Positions 55,453 through 64,000 of a stretch of DNA of 64,000 nucleotides are shown here, one piece after another (position 1 is the stretch's first letter; every line of letters starts with the position of its first letter). The position numbers were made by a program, and so were the translations under genes. The notes under the pieces were generated by a model that made no database searches, was not told the DNA's origin, and saw only the letters and a program-made list of their open reading frames with translations. This stretch comes from Roseivivax halotolerans (GTDB taxonomy: Bacteria; Pseudomonadota; Alphaproteobacteria; Rhodobacterales; Rhodobacteraceae): positions 62,001 through 126,000 of the forward strand of contig NZ_FOXV01000006.1 of the NCBI RefSeq assembly GCF_900115815.1, given 5' to 3'.

Positions 55453-55485
55453 ACTCTCAGGTCTTGGCGCGCCGCGCGCAAGCGC

Positions 55486-56415
55486 TCAGGAGCGTGGCAG
55501 AGCGGGAATGCGTCCCAGCGGCAGAGGCCCGAGCCTGACGCGACCGTCGTCGATCCGCAACTCGGCACTCGGATTGCCGCCGCCGGAGATCCGGCCGAGC
55601 ACCGAGAGAACATTTTGCAGCGGCGGAACCAGGATGGCGGGAAGCCGGCCGCTCTCCTGCGCCTCCTCGAGAAGCGCCTCCCAGTCTTCGGCGCGCAGCG
55701 CCAGTGTGCCGGTGGCACGACCATCGCTGCCGAATGACAGAGGCCCGGACAACGCAACGCGGCCCGCACCATCGGCATATTCGAGCGTGGAGAGGTCGAT
55801 CTCGCGCAGCGTTCGAGGATCGGTCGGATCACTGGTGCCGAGCATGGCGTTCAACGTCACACGGGCGTCCGTGGCAGCGGCGTCCGCGCTTTCGGCCGGA
55901 TAGGCATTGAAAGCCGCGCGCCACATCTCGGGGCCGCCCGAGGATTGCAGCGCAGCTGTCATCTGGGCGAGGTGAACGGACCCGGCTTCGTTATGCGCGA
56001 GGCTGATTGCGCCGCTTTCGGCGGCGACGCGATCGAGGCGGCCCTCCTGCCACACCGCGCTGGCCCGAAGACCTTCGCCGTCGATGCGCCAGGTGGTTCC
56101 GCCGCGCTCGACAATCTGCTCGCCGGATGCCGCGACGATGAGGTGGTTCGGGCGGTAGACAAGGCGCATGACCTGCAATTCGGGCACCTGCCAGCGGGGC
56201 CCGTCCTCGGGCGCGAGCACCAAGTCCGAGAAGCGCGCATCGAGGCGGTTGGGAAATCCTCTGACAGCGATCTCGGACGCCTCGGCGGTCCAGCCTTCGG
56301 CGCGGCGGGCCTCGAACCAGGTATCGATCTCGGCGCGCAACGCGCGGGCCTGCCAGACCCAGAGTCCCGACCAAAGAAGGGCGGCCAGGATGACGGCGAG
56401 TGTCAGTCTCTTCAC
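55486..56415 (-). CDS. DUF2125 domain protein, membrane-anchored
   Basis: A 309-residue protein with an N-terminal hydrophobic segment (LTLAVILAALLWSGLWVW) and then a DUF2125 fold: ARRAEGWTAEASEIAVRGFPNRLDARFSDL and MRLVYRPNHLIVAASGEQIV. It faces the periplasm, and its beta-rich repeats resemble AsmA-like lipid-transport proteins in outline, but the function is unknown. The start is GTG at 56415-56413. It diverges from chaC with 65 bp between them and is followed by the M20 gene on the same strand. Confidence 0.85.
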   Translation of the reverse strand: MKRLTLAVILAALLWSGLWVWQARALRAEIDTWFEARRAEGWTAEASEIAVRGFPNRLDARFSDLVLAPEDGPRWQVPELQVMRLVYRPNHLIVAASGEQIVERGGTTWRIDGEGLRASAVWQEGRLDRVAAESGAISLAHNEAGSVHLAQMTAALQSSGGPEMWRAAFNAYPAESADAAATDARVTLNAMLGTSDPTDPRTLREIDLSTLEYADGAGRVALSGPLSFGSDGRATGTLALRAEDWEALLEEAQESGRLPAILVPPLQNVLSVLGRISGGGNPSAELRIDDGRVRLGPLPLGRIPALPRS

Positions 56416-56480
56416 GGGGGATGCCTTTCCTGCACGTGCGATCCGTGTTTAGAGCCATGCCAGGCAAAGGACCAGAAACC

Positions 56481-57008
56481 ATGACGCTTTGGGTCTTCGG
56501 ATACGGATCACTTCTTTGGAACCCGGGCTTCGAGGTGATCGAGCAGGTGCCGGCGCGGCTCTCGGGGTATCGGCGGAGCTTCTGCATGCGCTCGATCCAC
56601 CATCGCGGCACACCGGAAGAGCCAGGCCTGGTTCTTGCGCTCGACGCATCGGACGAGGCGCATTGCGACGGCCTGGCACTGGCCGCCGCGCCTGACCAGA
56701 GCGAAGCGGTCCTCGCCTACCTGCGCGAGCGGGAGCTTGTCTCGGCGGCCTATCTCGAACGTCTTTTGCCGCTCGCCCTCGAAGATGGGCGCGACGTGAC
56801 GGCGCTCGTCTATGTGATCGACCCCGATCATGTGCAATATTGCGCGCTCGATCTGGAGGAACAGGCACAGATCATCGCACAGGCTGTCGGGGGCCGCGGG
56901 CCGAACAGTGAATATCTCTATAACACCTCCGCGCATCTGGAGACTTTGGGCCTGCCCGATGCAGAGCTGCAATGGCTGGACAAACGGGTGCGTGAGTTGA
57001 CCGCATAA
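56481..57008 (+). CDS. ChaC-type gamma-glutamylcyclotransferase
   Basis: A 175-residue ChaC-like protein. WVFGYGSLLWNPGF is the signature glycine loop, RSFCMRSIHHRGTPEEPGLVLAL follows, and the catalytic Glu lies in the YLRERELVSAAYL block. ChaC enzymes cleave glutathione to 5-oxoproline and Cys-Gly. The upstream frame starts at 56400 without family sequence, so the ATG at 56481 is used. It is 68 bp from the proton-channel gene on the same strand; a link is not evident. Confidence 0.9.
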   Translation: MTLWVFGYGSLLWNPGFEVIEQVPARLSGYRRSFCMRSIHHRGTPEEPGLVLALDASDEAHCDGLALAAAPDQSEAVLAYLRERELVSAAYLERLLPLALEDGRDVTALVYVIDPDHVQYCALDLEEQAQIIAQAVGGRGPNSEYLYNTSAHLETLGLPDAELQWLDKRVRELTA

Positions 57009-57076
57009 ACCTTTCCTTGACTGGGCAAGGCGTCTAACCTTCGCCCAACGATAACCGAGCGTCAGGAGCGATCCCC

Positions 57077-58288
57077 TTGGATCAACCGGACCTAGAGGCC
57101 GAGCCGCATTTTTCGCAACCGCTGCGCCAGGTGTTCCTGATGCTGGCGGTGCTTGGCCTGTCGGCCTTCGGCGCGATCATGGCCTTGCCTTCGGTGCTGC
57201 CGGTCTTCCAAGCCAATCCCTATCTCAACGGCTTCATCCTGTTCGTCTTCGGGATCGGGGTGCTCGCGTGTTTCTGGCAGGTGGTGCAGCTGATGTACTC
57301 GGTCCGCTGGATCGAGGATTTCGTGCACGGCAAGGCCAAGGCGGGGCGCGCGCCGCAGCTGCTGGCTCCGCTTGCAACGCTCTTGCGGGCACGCGGTCGG
57401 CGGATGAAGATTGCCACGACGTCGAGCCGGTCGATCCTTGACTCGGTCGCGCAGCGGATCGACGAGGCGCGGGAAATCACCCGCTACATCGTCTCGCTGC
57501 TGATCTTTCTTGGACTTCTCGGCACGTTCTGGGGGCTTGCAACGACGGTTCCGGCGCTCGTGGATACGATCCGCGGGCTTGCCCCGCAGGAGGGCGAGAG
57601 CGGAACGGATGTTTTCTCGCGGCTCATCGGCGGGCTGGAAAGCCAGCTCGGCGGCATGGGGATCGCGTTTGCCTCCTCGCTTCTGGGGCTGGCAGGATCG
57701 CTGATCGTGGGGCTCCTCGAGCTTTTCGCGGGGCATGGCCAGAACCGCTTCTATCGCGAGCTCGAGGAATGGCTGTCGTCGATCACGCGGATCGGCGTGT
57801 CGGCCGGGGATGGCGAAGGCGCGGGCGAGATGTCGGGCGCGGCCTTGGCGCTCGAGCAGGTGGCCGATCAGCTCGACGGAATGCAGAGGCTTTATGCCCG
57901 CTCCGAGGATGGGCGCTCTGAGATCGAGGGGCGTCTTGCACAACTGGCGGACAGCGTGGAGCGCATGACCGAGCGGATCGAGGCCTCCTCGCCGTCTGCA
58001 GCGACCTTCGCGCGACTCGCGGACGGGCAGGAACGGCTGATCGAGGCATTGTCGCACCAGGAAGAGACCGGGCTCGACGCCGAAAGCCGGATGCGTCTGC
58101 GGTCGATCGACGTTCAGATGCTGCGTATCCTCGAAGAGATGTCCGCGGGCCGGCAGGAGAGCATGGCAGAGATCCGCACCGATCTGGCCGCGCTCAGCCG
58201 CGTTCTGGGGCAGATGAGCCGCCAGCAAGGGCGTTCGGGCGATACGCCAACACGGCCGCAGCGCGTCACCCGTCGGCAGGAGGGCTGA
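57077..58288 (+). CDS. MotA/TolQ/ExbB-family proton-channel protein with long C-terminal tail
   Basis: A 403-residue inner-membrane protein. Four hydrophobic segments lie near residues 20-42, 50-72, 136-160 and 192-217. The family core YIVSLLIFLGLLGTFWGLATTVPALVDTI and MGIAFASSLLGLAGSLIVGLLE lines the ion path. From about residue 225 on there is a helical tail with heptad-like spacing (LEQVADQLDGMQRL, RLAQLADSVERMTERIE). The start is TTG at 57077 after CAGGAG. Together with the next gene, 3 bp away, it looks like an ion-driven 5:2 stator. Confidence 0.9.
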   Translation: MDQPDLEAEPHFSQPLRQVFLMLAVLGLSAFGAIMALPSVLPVFQANPYLNGFILFVFGIGVLACFWQVVQLMYSVRWIEDFVHGKAKAGRAPQLLAPLATLLRARGRRMKIATTSSRSILDSVAQRIDEAREITRYIVSLLIFLGLLGTFWGLATTVPALVDTIRGLAPQEGESGTDVFSRLIGGLESQLGGMGIAFASSLLGLAGSLIVGLLELFAGHGQNRFYRELEEWLSSITRIGVSAGDGEGAGEMSGAALALEQVADQLDGMQRLYARSEDGRSEIEGRLAQLADSVERMTERIEASSPSAATFARLADGQERLIEALSHQEETGLDAESRMRLRSIDVQMLRILEEMSAGRQESMAEIRTDLAALSRVLGQMSRQQGRSGDTPTRPQRVTRRQEG

Positions 58289-58291
58289 GTC

Positions 58292-60082
58292 ATGGCGCTG
58301 TCGCGCCGGACAGGGCAACGGTTCCAGAGCTCGATCTGGCCGGGATTCGTGGACGCGATGACCGGGCTTCTCCTGGTGTTGATGTTCGTGCTGACGATCT
58401 TCCTGGTGATCCAGGCGGTCCTGCGCGAGACGATCACGGGCCAGGAAACGCAACTGACCTCGCTCACCGAACAGATTGCGGCCCTGTCCGAAGAGCTTGG
58501 CATGGCGGAGCGGCGCAACACTGCGCTCTCGAACAATGTCAGCTCGCTGGAAGCCACGCTCGACAACCGCGACGCGCGGATCCTTGAACAGGAAAGTATC
58601 ATCACCTCGCTCAGCGCCGAACGGGACCGGCAGGCTGCCGCGCTCGAAGAGGCGGAAGGGCAGATCAGCGATTTCGAAGACCGTGTCGCGGCGCTTCTGG
58701 CCCAGCAGGATCGCGCGGAGGAGCGGATCGCGGACCTGACCGCATCGCGTGATGAGCTGGAAGCGGCACAGCAAGAGCTGATCTCGGAGCAGGAGGCGCT
58801 TCAACTGGCACTGTCCCAGGCCCGCGACGAGGTCGATGCCAACGAGGAAGCGGCGCGGCTCGCGGCCGCCCGGCGGGAGGCGCTCGAAGCGCTTGTCGCG
58901 GATCTGCGGGCCGAAAATGCGGGCGCCGAAGATCAGCTCGCGCAGCTCTCGGGACAAGTCGATGAGCTGAGCGAGGCGTTGAGCGAGGAAGAGGCTGCCC
59001 GGCTGGCCGAAGCAGAGGCCGCCCGTGCCTTGCGCGCCCGCCTCGAGACCGCCGATGCCGAGCTGACCGCGATGACCCTGCGCCTCGAAGAGCAGCGCCG
59101 CGAGGCCGAGGAAACGCTCACGCTGTTGGCGGCTGCGCGCGCGGCCGAGGACGAATTGAACACCCGGCTCGCTGCCGCGCTCGAAGGACGCGAGGCATCC
59201 CGGGAGGTCGAGGCCGATCTGCGCGAGGAGCTGGCGCGGGCCCTCGCGGCTCAGGCAGCCTCGGAAGCCGCCGTCGAAGAGGCGATGAGCGAGGCGGAGC
59301 AGCAGGCGACGCTTCTGGCCACTGCGCGCGACACGCTGTCAGAGGAGCGCGAGCGGGCCACGGAAGCGGAGCGCGAAAGCGAGGCGCTTAGCCAATCGCT
59401 GGCGCAGGTGCGCCGGCAACTCGCCTCCCTGCAGGAGACCTTGCAAGCCGCCGAGGCGGCGGATGATGCGGCGCAGGTCCGGATCGACAATCTTGGCTCG
59501 CGGCTGAACGCGGCGCTTGCAAGGGCCGCTGACGAGGAGCGTCGCCGCCGGGAAGCCGAAGAGGAAGCACGGCGCCTCGAGGCGGAACGCGCGGCACGGC
59601 TCGAGGAGGAGAACCGCAACCTCGCACGCTATCGCTCGGAGTTCTTCGCCGAGCTGCGCGACCTTCTGGCGGACCGCGAGGGTGTGCGGATCGAAGGCGA
59701 CCGGTTCGTCTTCTCCTCCGAAGTGCTGTTCGCGCCGGGTTCCGCGGATCTGTCGGCGGGGGGGCGCCAGCAGATCGCCAATGTCGCGGGCATCCTGCGG
59801 GACATCTCGGACCTCATTCCCGAGAGTATCGACTGGGTCATCCGGGTTGATGGACATACCGATTCCACACCGCTTCTGCCCGGTGCGGAATTCGCCGACA
59901 ACTGGGAGCTCAGCCAAGCGCGGGCCTTGTCGGTCGTACGGTTCCTGACCGACACGCAAGGGATCCCGCCTTCACGGCTCGCGGCGAACGGCTTCGGGGA
60001 ATACCAGCCCATCAATGAGGCCGATACCGCAGCGGCGCGTGCTCAGAACCGCCGCATTGAGTTAAAACTGACCGAGAAGTAG
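58292..60082 (+). CDS. MotB/OmpA-type protein with very long coiled coil
   Basis: A 596-residue protein: one membrane helix at residues about 20-43 with the stator-like motif FVDAMTGLLLVLMF, whose Asp21 matches the proton-binding Asp of MotB; then about 400 residues of almost unbroken coiled coil (Glu/Arg/Ala-rich heptads, residues 45-450); then an OmpA peptidoglycan-binding domain (FAPGSADLSAGGRQQIANVA, VDGHTDSTPL, NWELSQARALSVVRFL, NRRIELKL) to the end. It is the partner of the TolQ-like gene. The force could be passed along the stalk to the wall. Confidence 0.92.
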   Translation: MALSRRTGQRFQSSIWPGFVDAMTGLLLVLMFVLTIFLVIQAVLRETITGQETQLTSLTEQIAALSEELGMAERRNTALSNNVSSLEATLDNRDARILEQESIITSLSAERDRQAAALEEAEGQISDFEDRVAALLAQQDRAEERIADLTASRDELEAAQQELISEQEALQLALSQARDEVDANEEAARLAAARREALEALVADLRAENAGAEDQLAQLSGQVDELSEALSEEEAARLAEAEAARALRARLETADAELTAMTLRLEEQRREAEETLTLLAAARAAEDELNTRLAAALEGREASREVEADLREELARALAAQAASEAAVEEAMSEAEQQATLLATARDTLSEERERATEAERESEALSQSLAQVRRQLASLQETLQAAEAADDAAQVRIDNLGSRLNAALARAADEERRRREAEEEARRLEAERAARLEEENRNLARYRSEFFAELRDLLADREGVRIEGDRFVFSSEVLFAPGSADLSAGGRQQIANVAGILRDISDLIPESIDWVIRVDGHTDSTPLLPGAEFADNWELSQARALSVVRFLTDTQGIPPSRLAANGFGEYQPINEADTAAARAQNRRIELKLTEK

Positions 60083-60102
60083 CTCTTTCGCCCTGTCAGG
60101 CG

Positions 60103-61059
60103 CTATCGCACCGAGACATAGGCGTGGCGCACCGCGATTACCGTCTCGCCGCGCATGAGACGGGCCGTGCCGGTATAGTCGCCGGAGGGCCAGCCTTCCT
60201 CGGGCGCGCGTCGACCGAAGGCGCGAAAGGCCTGGGCGTCATCCGTTTTCACGAGGATCGAGTGGTCGAAGACGGAACGGTCCGGTCCCTTCGCCTCGAG
60301 ATGCAGGACATCGCCGCGCTCTGCGTGGAACATGTGTGCATAAAGCACGAGCGCTGTGTCCGCGGCGAGACTATCGACGCGGGCATCGCCATTCTGCACC
60401 TCGGAAAACTCGGGCACCTGGTTCGAAAATCCTGCCGTGAAGAGTCCGGTCTCGACGTAAGGTGGCGCGTCCTCCCAGAGGGTCGGCGCAGTCGCGCCGC
60501 AGATGCCAGCCGCCTCGTAGTCGAACGGATCGATGCTCTCTCCGTCGCGGAGCACGGTGAAATGCAGGTGCGGGTAATTCGTTTGACCCGAAAGGCCGAT
60601 GCGCCCAAGCGCCTGCCCCCGTTCCACGCTATCGCCCTCGGCGACGGTCAAGGAGCCTTTGGCGAGGTGGCAGTAAAGCGTCTGCAGCCCATCCCCATGA
60701 TCGAGGCGCACCGCGTTGCCGCATTCGATGCCCGAGATGTCTTCCGCGTTGTCCATGCGCCGGTCTTCGACGCCGTCCCTGAGCGCGGCGATGCGTCCCG
60801 GTGCGGCGGCGAGAACATCGACCCCGGCGAGGCGCTGTGCGTCGGACAAAAGCGCGATGTCGGTGCCGCTATGCTCGTCCCGGCTTTTGAGGCCGCACAT
60901 GAAGTCGCTCATGCCCGGGCCGGGCGTCGCATCCACGTAATCTTCGATGAAACAGGTGCGGCCGTTGTCGCAATCGACAGGCCAGGAAAGCAAAACCTCC
61001 GCCGCGGTGGGCGCGGCGGAGGTTCCTGCGATCAGCGCGAGAAGCGCCGACCTAATCAT
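60103..61059 (-). CDS. Exported M23-family (LytM) peptidase
   Basis: A 318-residue periplasmic protein with a signal peptide (MIRSALLALIAGTSAAPTAA) and an M23 domain near residues 60-190. Metal ligands are in HSGTDIALLSDA (His and Asp) and NYPHLHFTVL, and YCHLAKGSL lies between. All ligands are present, so it may be an active murein endopeptidase. No coiled coil precedes the domain. Its ATG overlaps the clpA stop by 4 bp (ATGA). Confidence 0.9.
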   Translation of the reverse strand: MIRSALLALIAGTSAAPTAAEVLLSWPVDCDNGRTCFIEDYVDATPGPGMSDFMCGLKSRDEHSGTDIALLSDAQRLAGVDVLAAAPGRIAALRDGVEDRRMDNAEDISGIECGNAVRLDHGDGLQTLYCHLAKGSLTVAEGDSVERGQALGRIGLSGQTNYPHLHFTVLRDGESIDPFDYEAAGICGATAPTLWEDAPPYVETGLFTAGFSNQVPEFSEVQNGDARVDSLAADTALVLYAHMFHAERGDVLHLEAKGPDRSVFDHSILVKTDDAQAFRAFGRRAPEEGWPSGDYTGTARLMRGETVIAVRHAYVSVR

Positions 61060-63383
61060 TCAGCCGTCAGGAGCGGCGGCTTCTTGGAGGACAGGCGCCG
61101 CTTTTCGGGCCCGTCGAGCTGCAGGTCGAGCTCGCCGTCCTTCACCGCGACTCGAACGATCCCGCCCTTGGAGAGCTTGCCGAACAGAAGCTCCTCGGCG
61201 AGCGGCTTCTTGATATGCTCCTGAATCACGCGGCCCAGGGGACGCGCGCCCATCTTGTCGTCGTAGCCGCGCTCTGCCAGCCACTCCGCGGCGGGCTGCG
61301 TCAGCTCGATGGTCACGTTGCGGTCCAGAAGCTGCGCTTCGAGCTGCAGGACGAACTTCTCGACCACGCGGAGGATCACCGACTTCGGCAGCGGCTGGAA
61401 TGAGATCACCGCGTCGAGACGGTTGCGGAATTCCGGCGTGAACGTCCGCTCGATCGCGGCGGTATCCTCACCCTCGCGGCGGTCACGGCCGAAGCCGATC
61501 GCCGCTTTTGCCTGCTCGGTCGCACCCGCATTCGAGGTCATGATGAGGATCACGTTGCGGAAATCCACCGTGCGACCGTTATGGTCGGTCAGCGTGCCGT
61601 GATCCATCACCTGCAGCAGGATGTTGTAGACATCCGGGTGCGCCTTCTCGATCTCGTCGAGCAGAAGCACGCAATGCGGGTGCTGGTCCACGCCGTCGGT
61701 GAGCTGGCCGCCCTGGTCGAAGCCGACATAGCCCGGAGGCGCGCCGATCAGGCGGCTGACCGCGTGCTTCTCCATGTACTCGGACATGTCGAAGCGCAGC
61801 AGCTCCACCCCGAGAGAATCGGAGAGCTGTTTGGCCACCTCGGTCTTGCCGACGCCGGTCGGGCCCGCGAACAGGTAGTTGCCGATCGGCTTGTCAGGCT
61901 CGCGCAGGCCTGCCCGCGCCAGCTTGATCGCCGAGGACAGCGCCTCGATCGCGAGGTCCTGCCCGAAGACGACGCGCTTCAGCGTGCTCTCGAGATCCTT
62001 GAGCACCTCGGCATCGTCTTTGGAGACGTTCTTCGGCGGGATCCGCGCGATCTTGGCGACGACGGCCTCGATTTCCTTCGTGCCGATGGATTTGCGGCGC
62101 TTCGATTCCGCCAGAAGGTGCTGAGCCGCGCCAGCCTCGTCGATCACGTCGATCGCCTTGTCGGGCAGCTTGCGGTCGTTGATGTAACGCGCCGACAGCT
62201 CGACCGCGGTCTTGATCGCGTCGTTCGTGTACTTGATCGCGTGGTGCTTCTCGAAATAAGGCTTGAGGCCCTTGAGGATCTTCACGCTGTCCGCGACCGT
62301 CGGCTCGTTCACGTCGATCTTCTGGAACCGGCGCGACAGGGCGCGATCCTTCTCGAAGTGCTGACGGAACTCCTTGTAGGTGGTGGACCCCATCGTGCGA
62401 AGCTTGCCGCCCTGAAGCGCGGGCTTCAGGAGGTTCGAGGCATCCATCGCGCCGCCCGAGGTCGCGCCCGCACCGATCACGGTGTGGATCTCATCGATGA
62501 ACAAGACCGCATCGGGATGCTCTTCGAGTTCGGTCACGACGGCTTTCAGACGCTCCTCGAAGTCGCCGCGATAGCGGGTGCCGGCGAGCAGCGCGCCCAT
62601 GTCGAGCGAGAAGATCGTGGTCTTGGAGAGAACCTGCGGCACCTCGCCCTGCACGACCTTGCGCGCGAGACCCTCGGCGATGGCGGTCTTGCCTACGCCC
62701 GGATCGCCCACGAGGAGCGGGTTGTTCTTGCGGCGGCGGCAAAGCACCTGGATGCAGCGCTCCACTTCCTGCTCGCGGCCGATCAGCGGGTCGACATCGC
62801 CCTTGCGCGACTTCGCGTTGAGGTCGACGCAATACTTGGCGAGCGCGGATTCCTTACCATCGTCGGACGGCGCAGCATCGGCTGTCTGGGCATCCTCGTC
62901 ATCGCTCGATCCCTGGACGGGACGGCTTTCGCCGTAAGCGGGGTTCTTCGCGACACCATGCGCGATGAAGTTGACCGCGTCATATCGGGTCATGTCCTGC
63001 TCTTGCAGGAAGTAGGCCGCGTTCGACTCGCGTTCGGCAAAGATCGCGACGAGGACGTTCGCGCCCGTCACCTCTGTCCGGCCGGAGCTTTGCACGTGGA
63101 TTGCCGCGCGCTGGATTACGCGCTGGAAGGCCGCAGTAGGCACGGCTTCGGAGCCTTCGATGTCGGTGACGAGGTTCGACAGATCATCGTCGATGAACTC
63201 CACCAGCGTTGTGCGCAGCTCTTCGGTATCCACGTCGCAGGCTTTCATCACGCGGGCCGCGTCTGGCTCGTCGATAAGGGCCAGCAGGAGATGCTCCAGC
63301 GTGGCGAACTCGTGGCTGCGCGAATTGGCAAGCGCCAGCGCCGCGTGGATGGACTGCTCAAGAGAGTTCGAGAATGAAGGCAC
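61056..63383 (-). CDS. clpA: ATP-dependent Clp protease ATP-binding subunit ClpA
   Basis: A 775-residue AAA+ unfoldase that feeds proteins to ClpP. It has an N-terminal domain (residues 1 to about 145) for ClpS and substrates, AAA domain 1 with Walker A GDPGVGKT, and AAA domain 2 with GPTGVGKT and the pore loop GYVGFDQGG. The ClpP-docking loop reads AAIGFGRDR, an IGF variant of the IGL motif. The start is GTG at 63383-63381 after GAGGAG. ClpS is not adjacent in the window. Confidence 0.97.
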   Translation of the reverse strand: MPSFSNSLEQSIHAALALANSRSHEFATLEHLLLALIDEPDAARVMKACDVDTEELRTTLVEFIDDDLSNLVTDIEGSEAVPTAAFQRVIQRAAIHVQSSGRTEVTGANVLVAIFAERESNAAYFLQEQDMTRYDAVNFIAHGVAKNPAYGESRPVQGSSDDEDAQTADAAPSDDGKESALAKYCVDLNAKSRKGDVDPLIGREQEVERCIQVLCRRRKNNPLLVGDPGVGKTAIAEGLARKVVQGEVPQVLSKTTIFSLDMGALLAGTRYRGDFEERLKAVVTELEEHPDAVLFIDEIHTVIGAGATSGGAMDASNLLKPALQGGKLRTMGSTTYKEFRQHFEKDRALSRRFQKIDVNEPTVADSVKILKGLKPYFEKHHAIKYTNDAIKTAVELSARYINDRKLPDKAIDVIDEAGAAQHLLAESKRRKSIGTKEIEAVVAKIARIPPKNVSKDDAEVLKDLESTLKRVVFGQDLAIEALSSAIKLARAGLREPDKPIGNYLFAGPTGVGKTEVAKQLSDSLGVELLRFDMSEYMEKHAVSRLIGAPPGYVGFDQGGQLTDGVDQHPHCVLLLDEIEKAHPDVYNILLQVMDHGTLTDHNGRTVDFRNVILIMTSNAGATEQAKAAIGFGRDRREGEDTAAIERTFTPEFRNRLDAVISFQPLPKSVILRVVEKFVLQLEAQLLDRNVTIELTQPAAEWLAERGYDDKMGARPLGRVIQEHIKKPLAEELLFGKLSKGGIVRVAVKDGELDLQLDGPEKRRLSSKKPPLLTAE

Positions 63384-63537
63384 GGGCGGTGCTCCTCTTG
63401 TCTGCGCCGAGGCGGTTTCCCCAGCATTGCCTCTTGAAGTTAAAGTTTGGTCGATTGCCGCACTGCTTCAAGTTTTTTCTGTGGCCTTGATGGTCACAAA
63501 TCCGGAACTGTCATGCAATCGCCCGCATCACAGGCGA

Positions 63538-64000
63538 TCAGAATGAATCCTTCCGGCGTCGTATTTCAGCGAAGACCTCCGCCGCAGGCGCATCTGTCAT
63601 TCCGAGGTTTTCCCGGACTTGGGCGTCGCCCGCACGCAAGAAGGGGTTGGTGGCCAATTCTTCCGACAGACGCGAGGGAACAGTCGGCTCACCCTTCGCA
63701 CGGGCCGCTGCCACCGCGTCTACACGAGATTTAAGCGCATCGCTGTCCGGTTCAATAGTGAGCGCGAAACGTCCGTTCGCTTCGGTGTACTCATGGCCCG
63801 AGCAGATCGTCGTCTCGGGTGGCAGTTTCGCGAGCTTGGAAAGGCTCTCCCACATCTGCTCCATCGTGCCCTCAAAAACACGCCCGCAGCCGAGCGCCAT
63901 GAGGCTGTCGGCGGTGAAGGCGATTTCCTCTTGCGGCAGATGGAAGGCGATATGCCCGATTGTATGGCCGGAGACATCCATGACATGCACTTCGCGGCCG
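63538..64000 (-). CDS. gloB: Hydroxyacylglutathione hydrolase, C-terminal part (runs off window)
   Basis: The last 153 or so codons of a glyoxalase II, which hydrolyses S-lactoylglutathione to lactate and glutathione. The metal-ligand block SGHTIGHIAFHLP is followed by FTADSLMALGCGRVFEGTMEQMWESL and SGHEYTEANGRFAL, and the C terminus has PSRLSEELATNPFLR. The 5' part with the HxHxDH motif lies outside the window. It is read toward clpA with 154 bp between, where I see no feature. Confidence 0.94.
   Translation of the reverse strand, partial: GREVHVMDVSGHTIGHIAFHLPQEEIAFTADSLMALGCGRVFEGTMEQMWESLSKLAKLPPETTICSGHEYTEANGRFALTIEPDSDALKSRVDAVAAARAKGEPTVPSRLSEELATNPFLRAGDAQVRENLGMTDAPAAEVFAEIRRRKDSF

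Noticed and set aside
57077-60082. Zorya anti-phage system (ZorA/ZorB resemblance)
   Set aside because: The TolQ/MotA-like plus OmpA-type pair recalls ZorAB, but no helicase, nuclease or other Zorya effector gene lies on either side (ChaC before, M23 peptidase after), and the coiled coil is in the ZorB-like partner. Reported only as a stator-like pair.

Overview
The window is high-GC (roughly two thirds G+C) bacterial chromosome that reads as an alphaproteobacterium of the Rhodobacteraceae (Rhodobacter/Roseobacter group). The reasons are the mre-rodA cluster layout, the FAD/GcvT-type methylamine dehydrogenase, several LysE/RhtB exporters, a TIGR02300-type acidic protein, a BchE/BchJ pair with FnrL- and PpsR-like sites, and an RTX-like protein. 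Coding density is high, and many genes are chained by ATGA, GTGA or TAATG overlaps. I see no insertion sequence, prophage or CRISPR array.

Layout. 1-338 is the 5' end of ilvD (minus). 598-7145 (minus) is the cell-shape operon mreB-mreC-mreD-mrdA-rodA with a GhrA-type 2-hydroxyacid reductase at its end. 7453-9954 is an FAD/GcvT oxidoreductase. 10056-11670 (minus) holds accA and a LysE-type exporter. 11868-15127 (plus) runs free-methionine sulfoxide reductase, two LysE/RhtB exporters, a homocysteine methyltransferase and a pseudouridine synthase. 15212-22717 (minus) carries truB, a MATE pump, a Trm112-like protein, a LON-domain protein, thioredoxin/TPR, xth, an AstE-like deacylase and a Bcr/CflA efflux pump. 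22857-26944 holds 1-Cys peroxiredoxin, an aldehyde dehydrogenase, a GntR regulator, a YgjP-like metallopeptidase and the TIGR02300 protein. A tRNA-Ala(GGC) follows.

27293-29643 is bchE-bchJ, anaerobic bacteriochlorophyll synthesis genes with an FNR box and a TGT-N12-ACA PpsR/CrtJ site in front. No other bch, crt or puf gene is in the window. Then come two doubtful small ORFs, a metallo-beta-lactamase-fold hydrolase, a PNPOx-like flavoprotein, a large MscS channel, an exported dienelactone hydrolase, a DUF1643 protein and an RTX-like calcium-binding protein. 36735-40521 is rpsO, a THUMP-type RNA methyltransferase and pnp. 40759-44808 holds an OmpR-type regulator, ribA, an LLM flavoprotein, a YkuD protein and a UDG-like protein. 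DUF2235 and SseB proteins follow. 47033-54108 is a peptide/nickel-type ABC importer operon ending in an SDR and a P1-family aminopeptidase. 54169-64000 holds an M20 deacylase, a DUF2125 protein, ChaC, a MotA/ExbB-like plus MotB/OmpA-like pair, an M23 peptidase, clpA and the 3' part of gloB.

Beyond the genes, four intergenic copies of a hairpin-plus-tail repeat (two identical over 53 bp; the stem shows compensatory changes) stand out. So do two matching 16-bp palindromes, one before an efflux gene and one before a flavin monooxygenase gene, which look like operators of one regulator. The most system-like locus is the 57077-60082 pair: a predicted ion-driven stator whose MotB-like subunit carries a coiled coil of about 400 residues.
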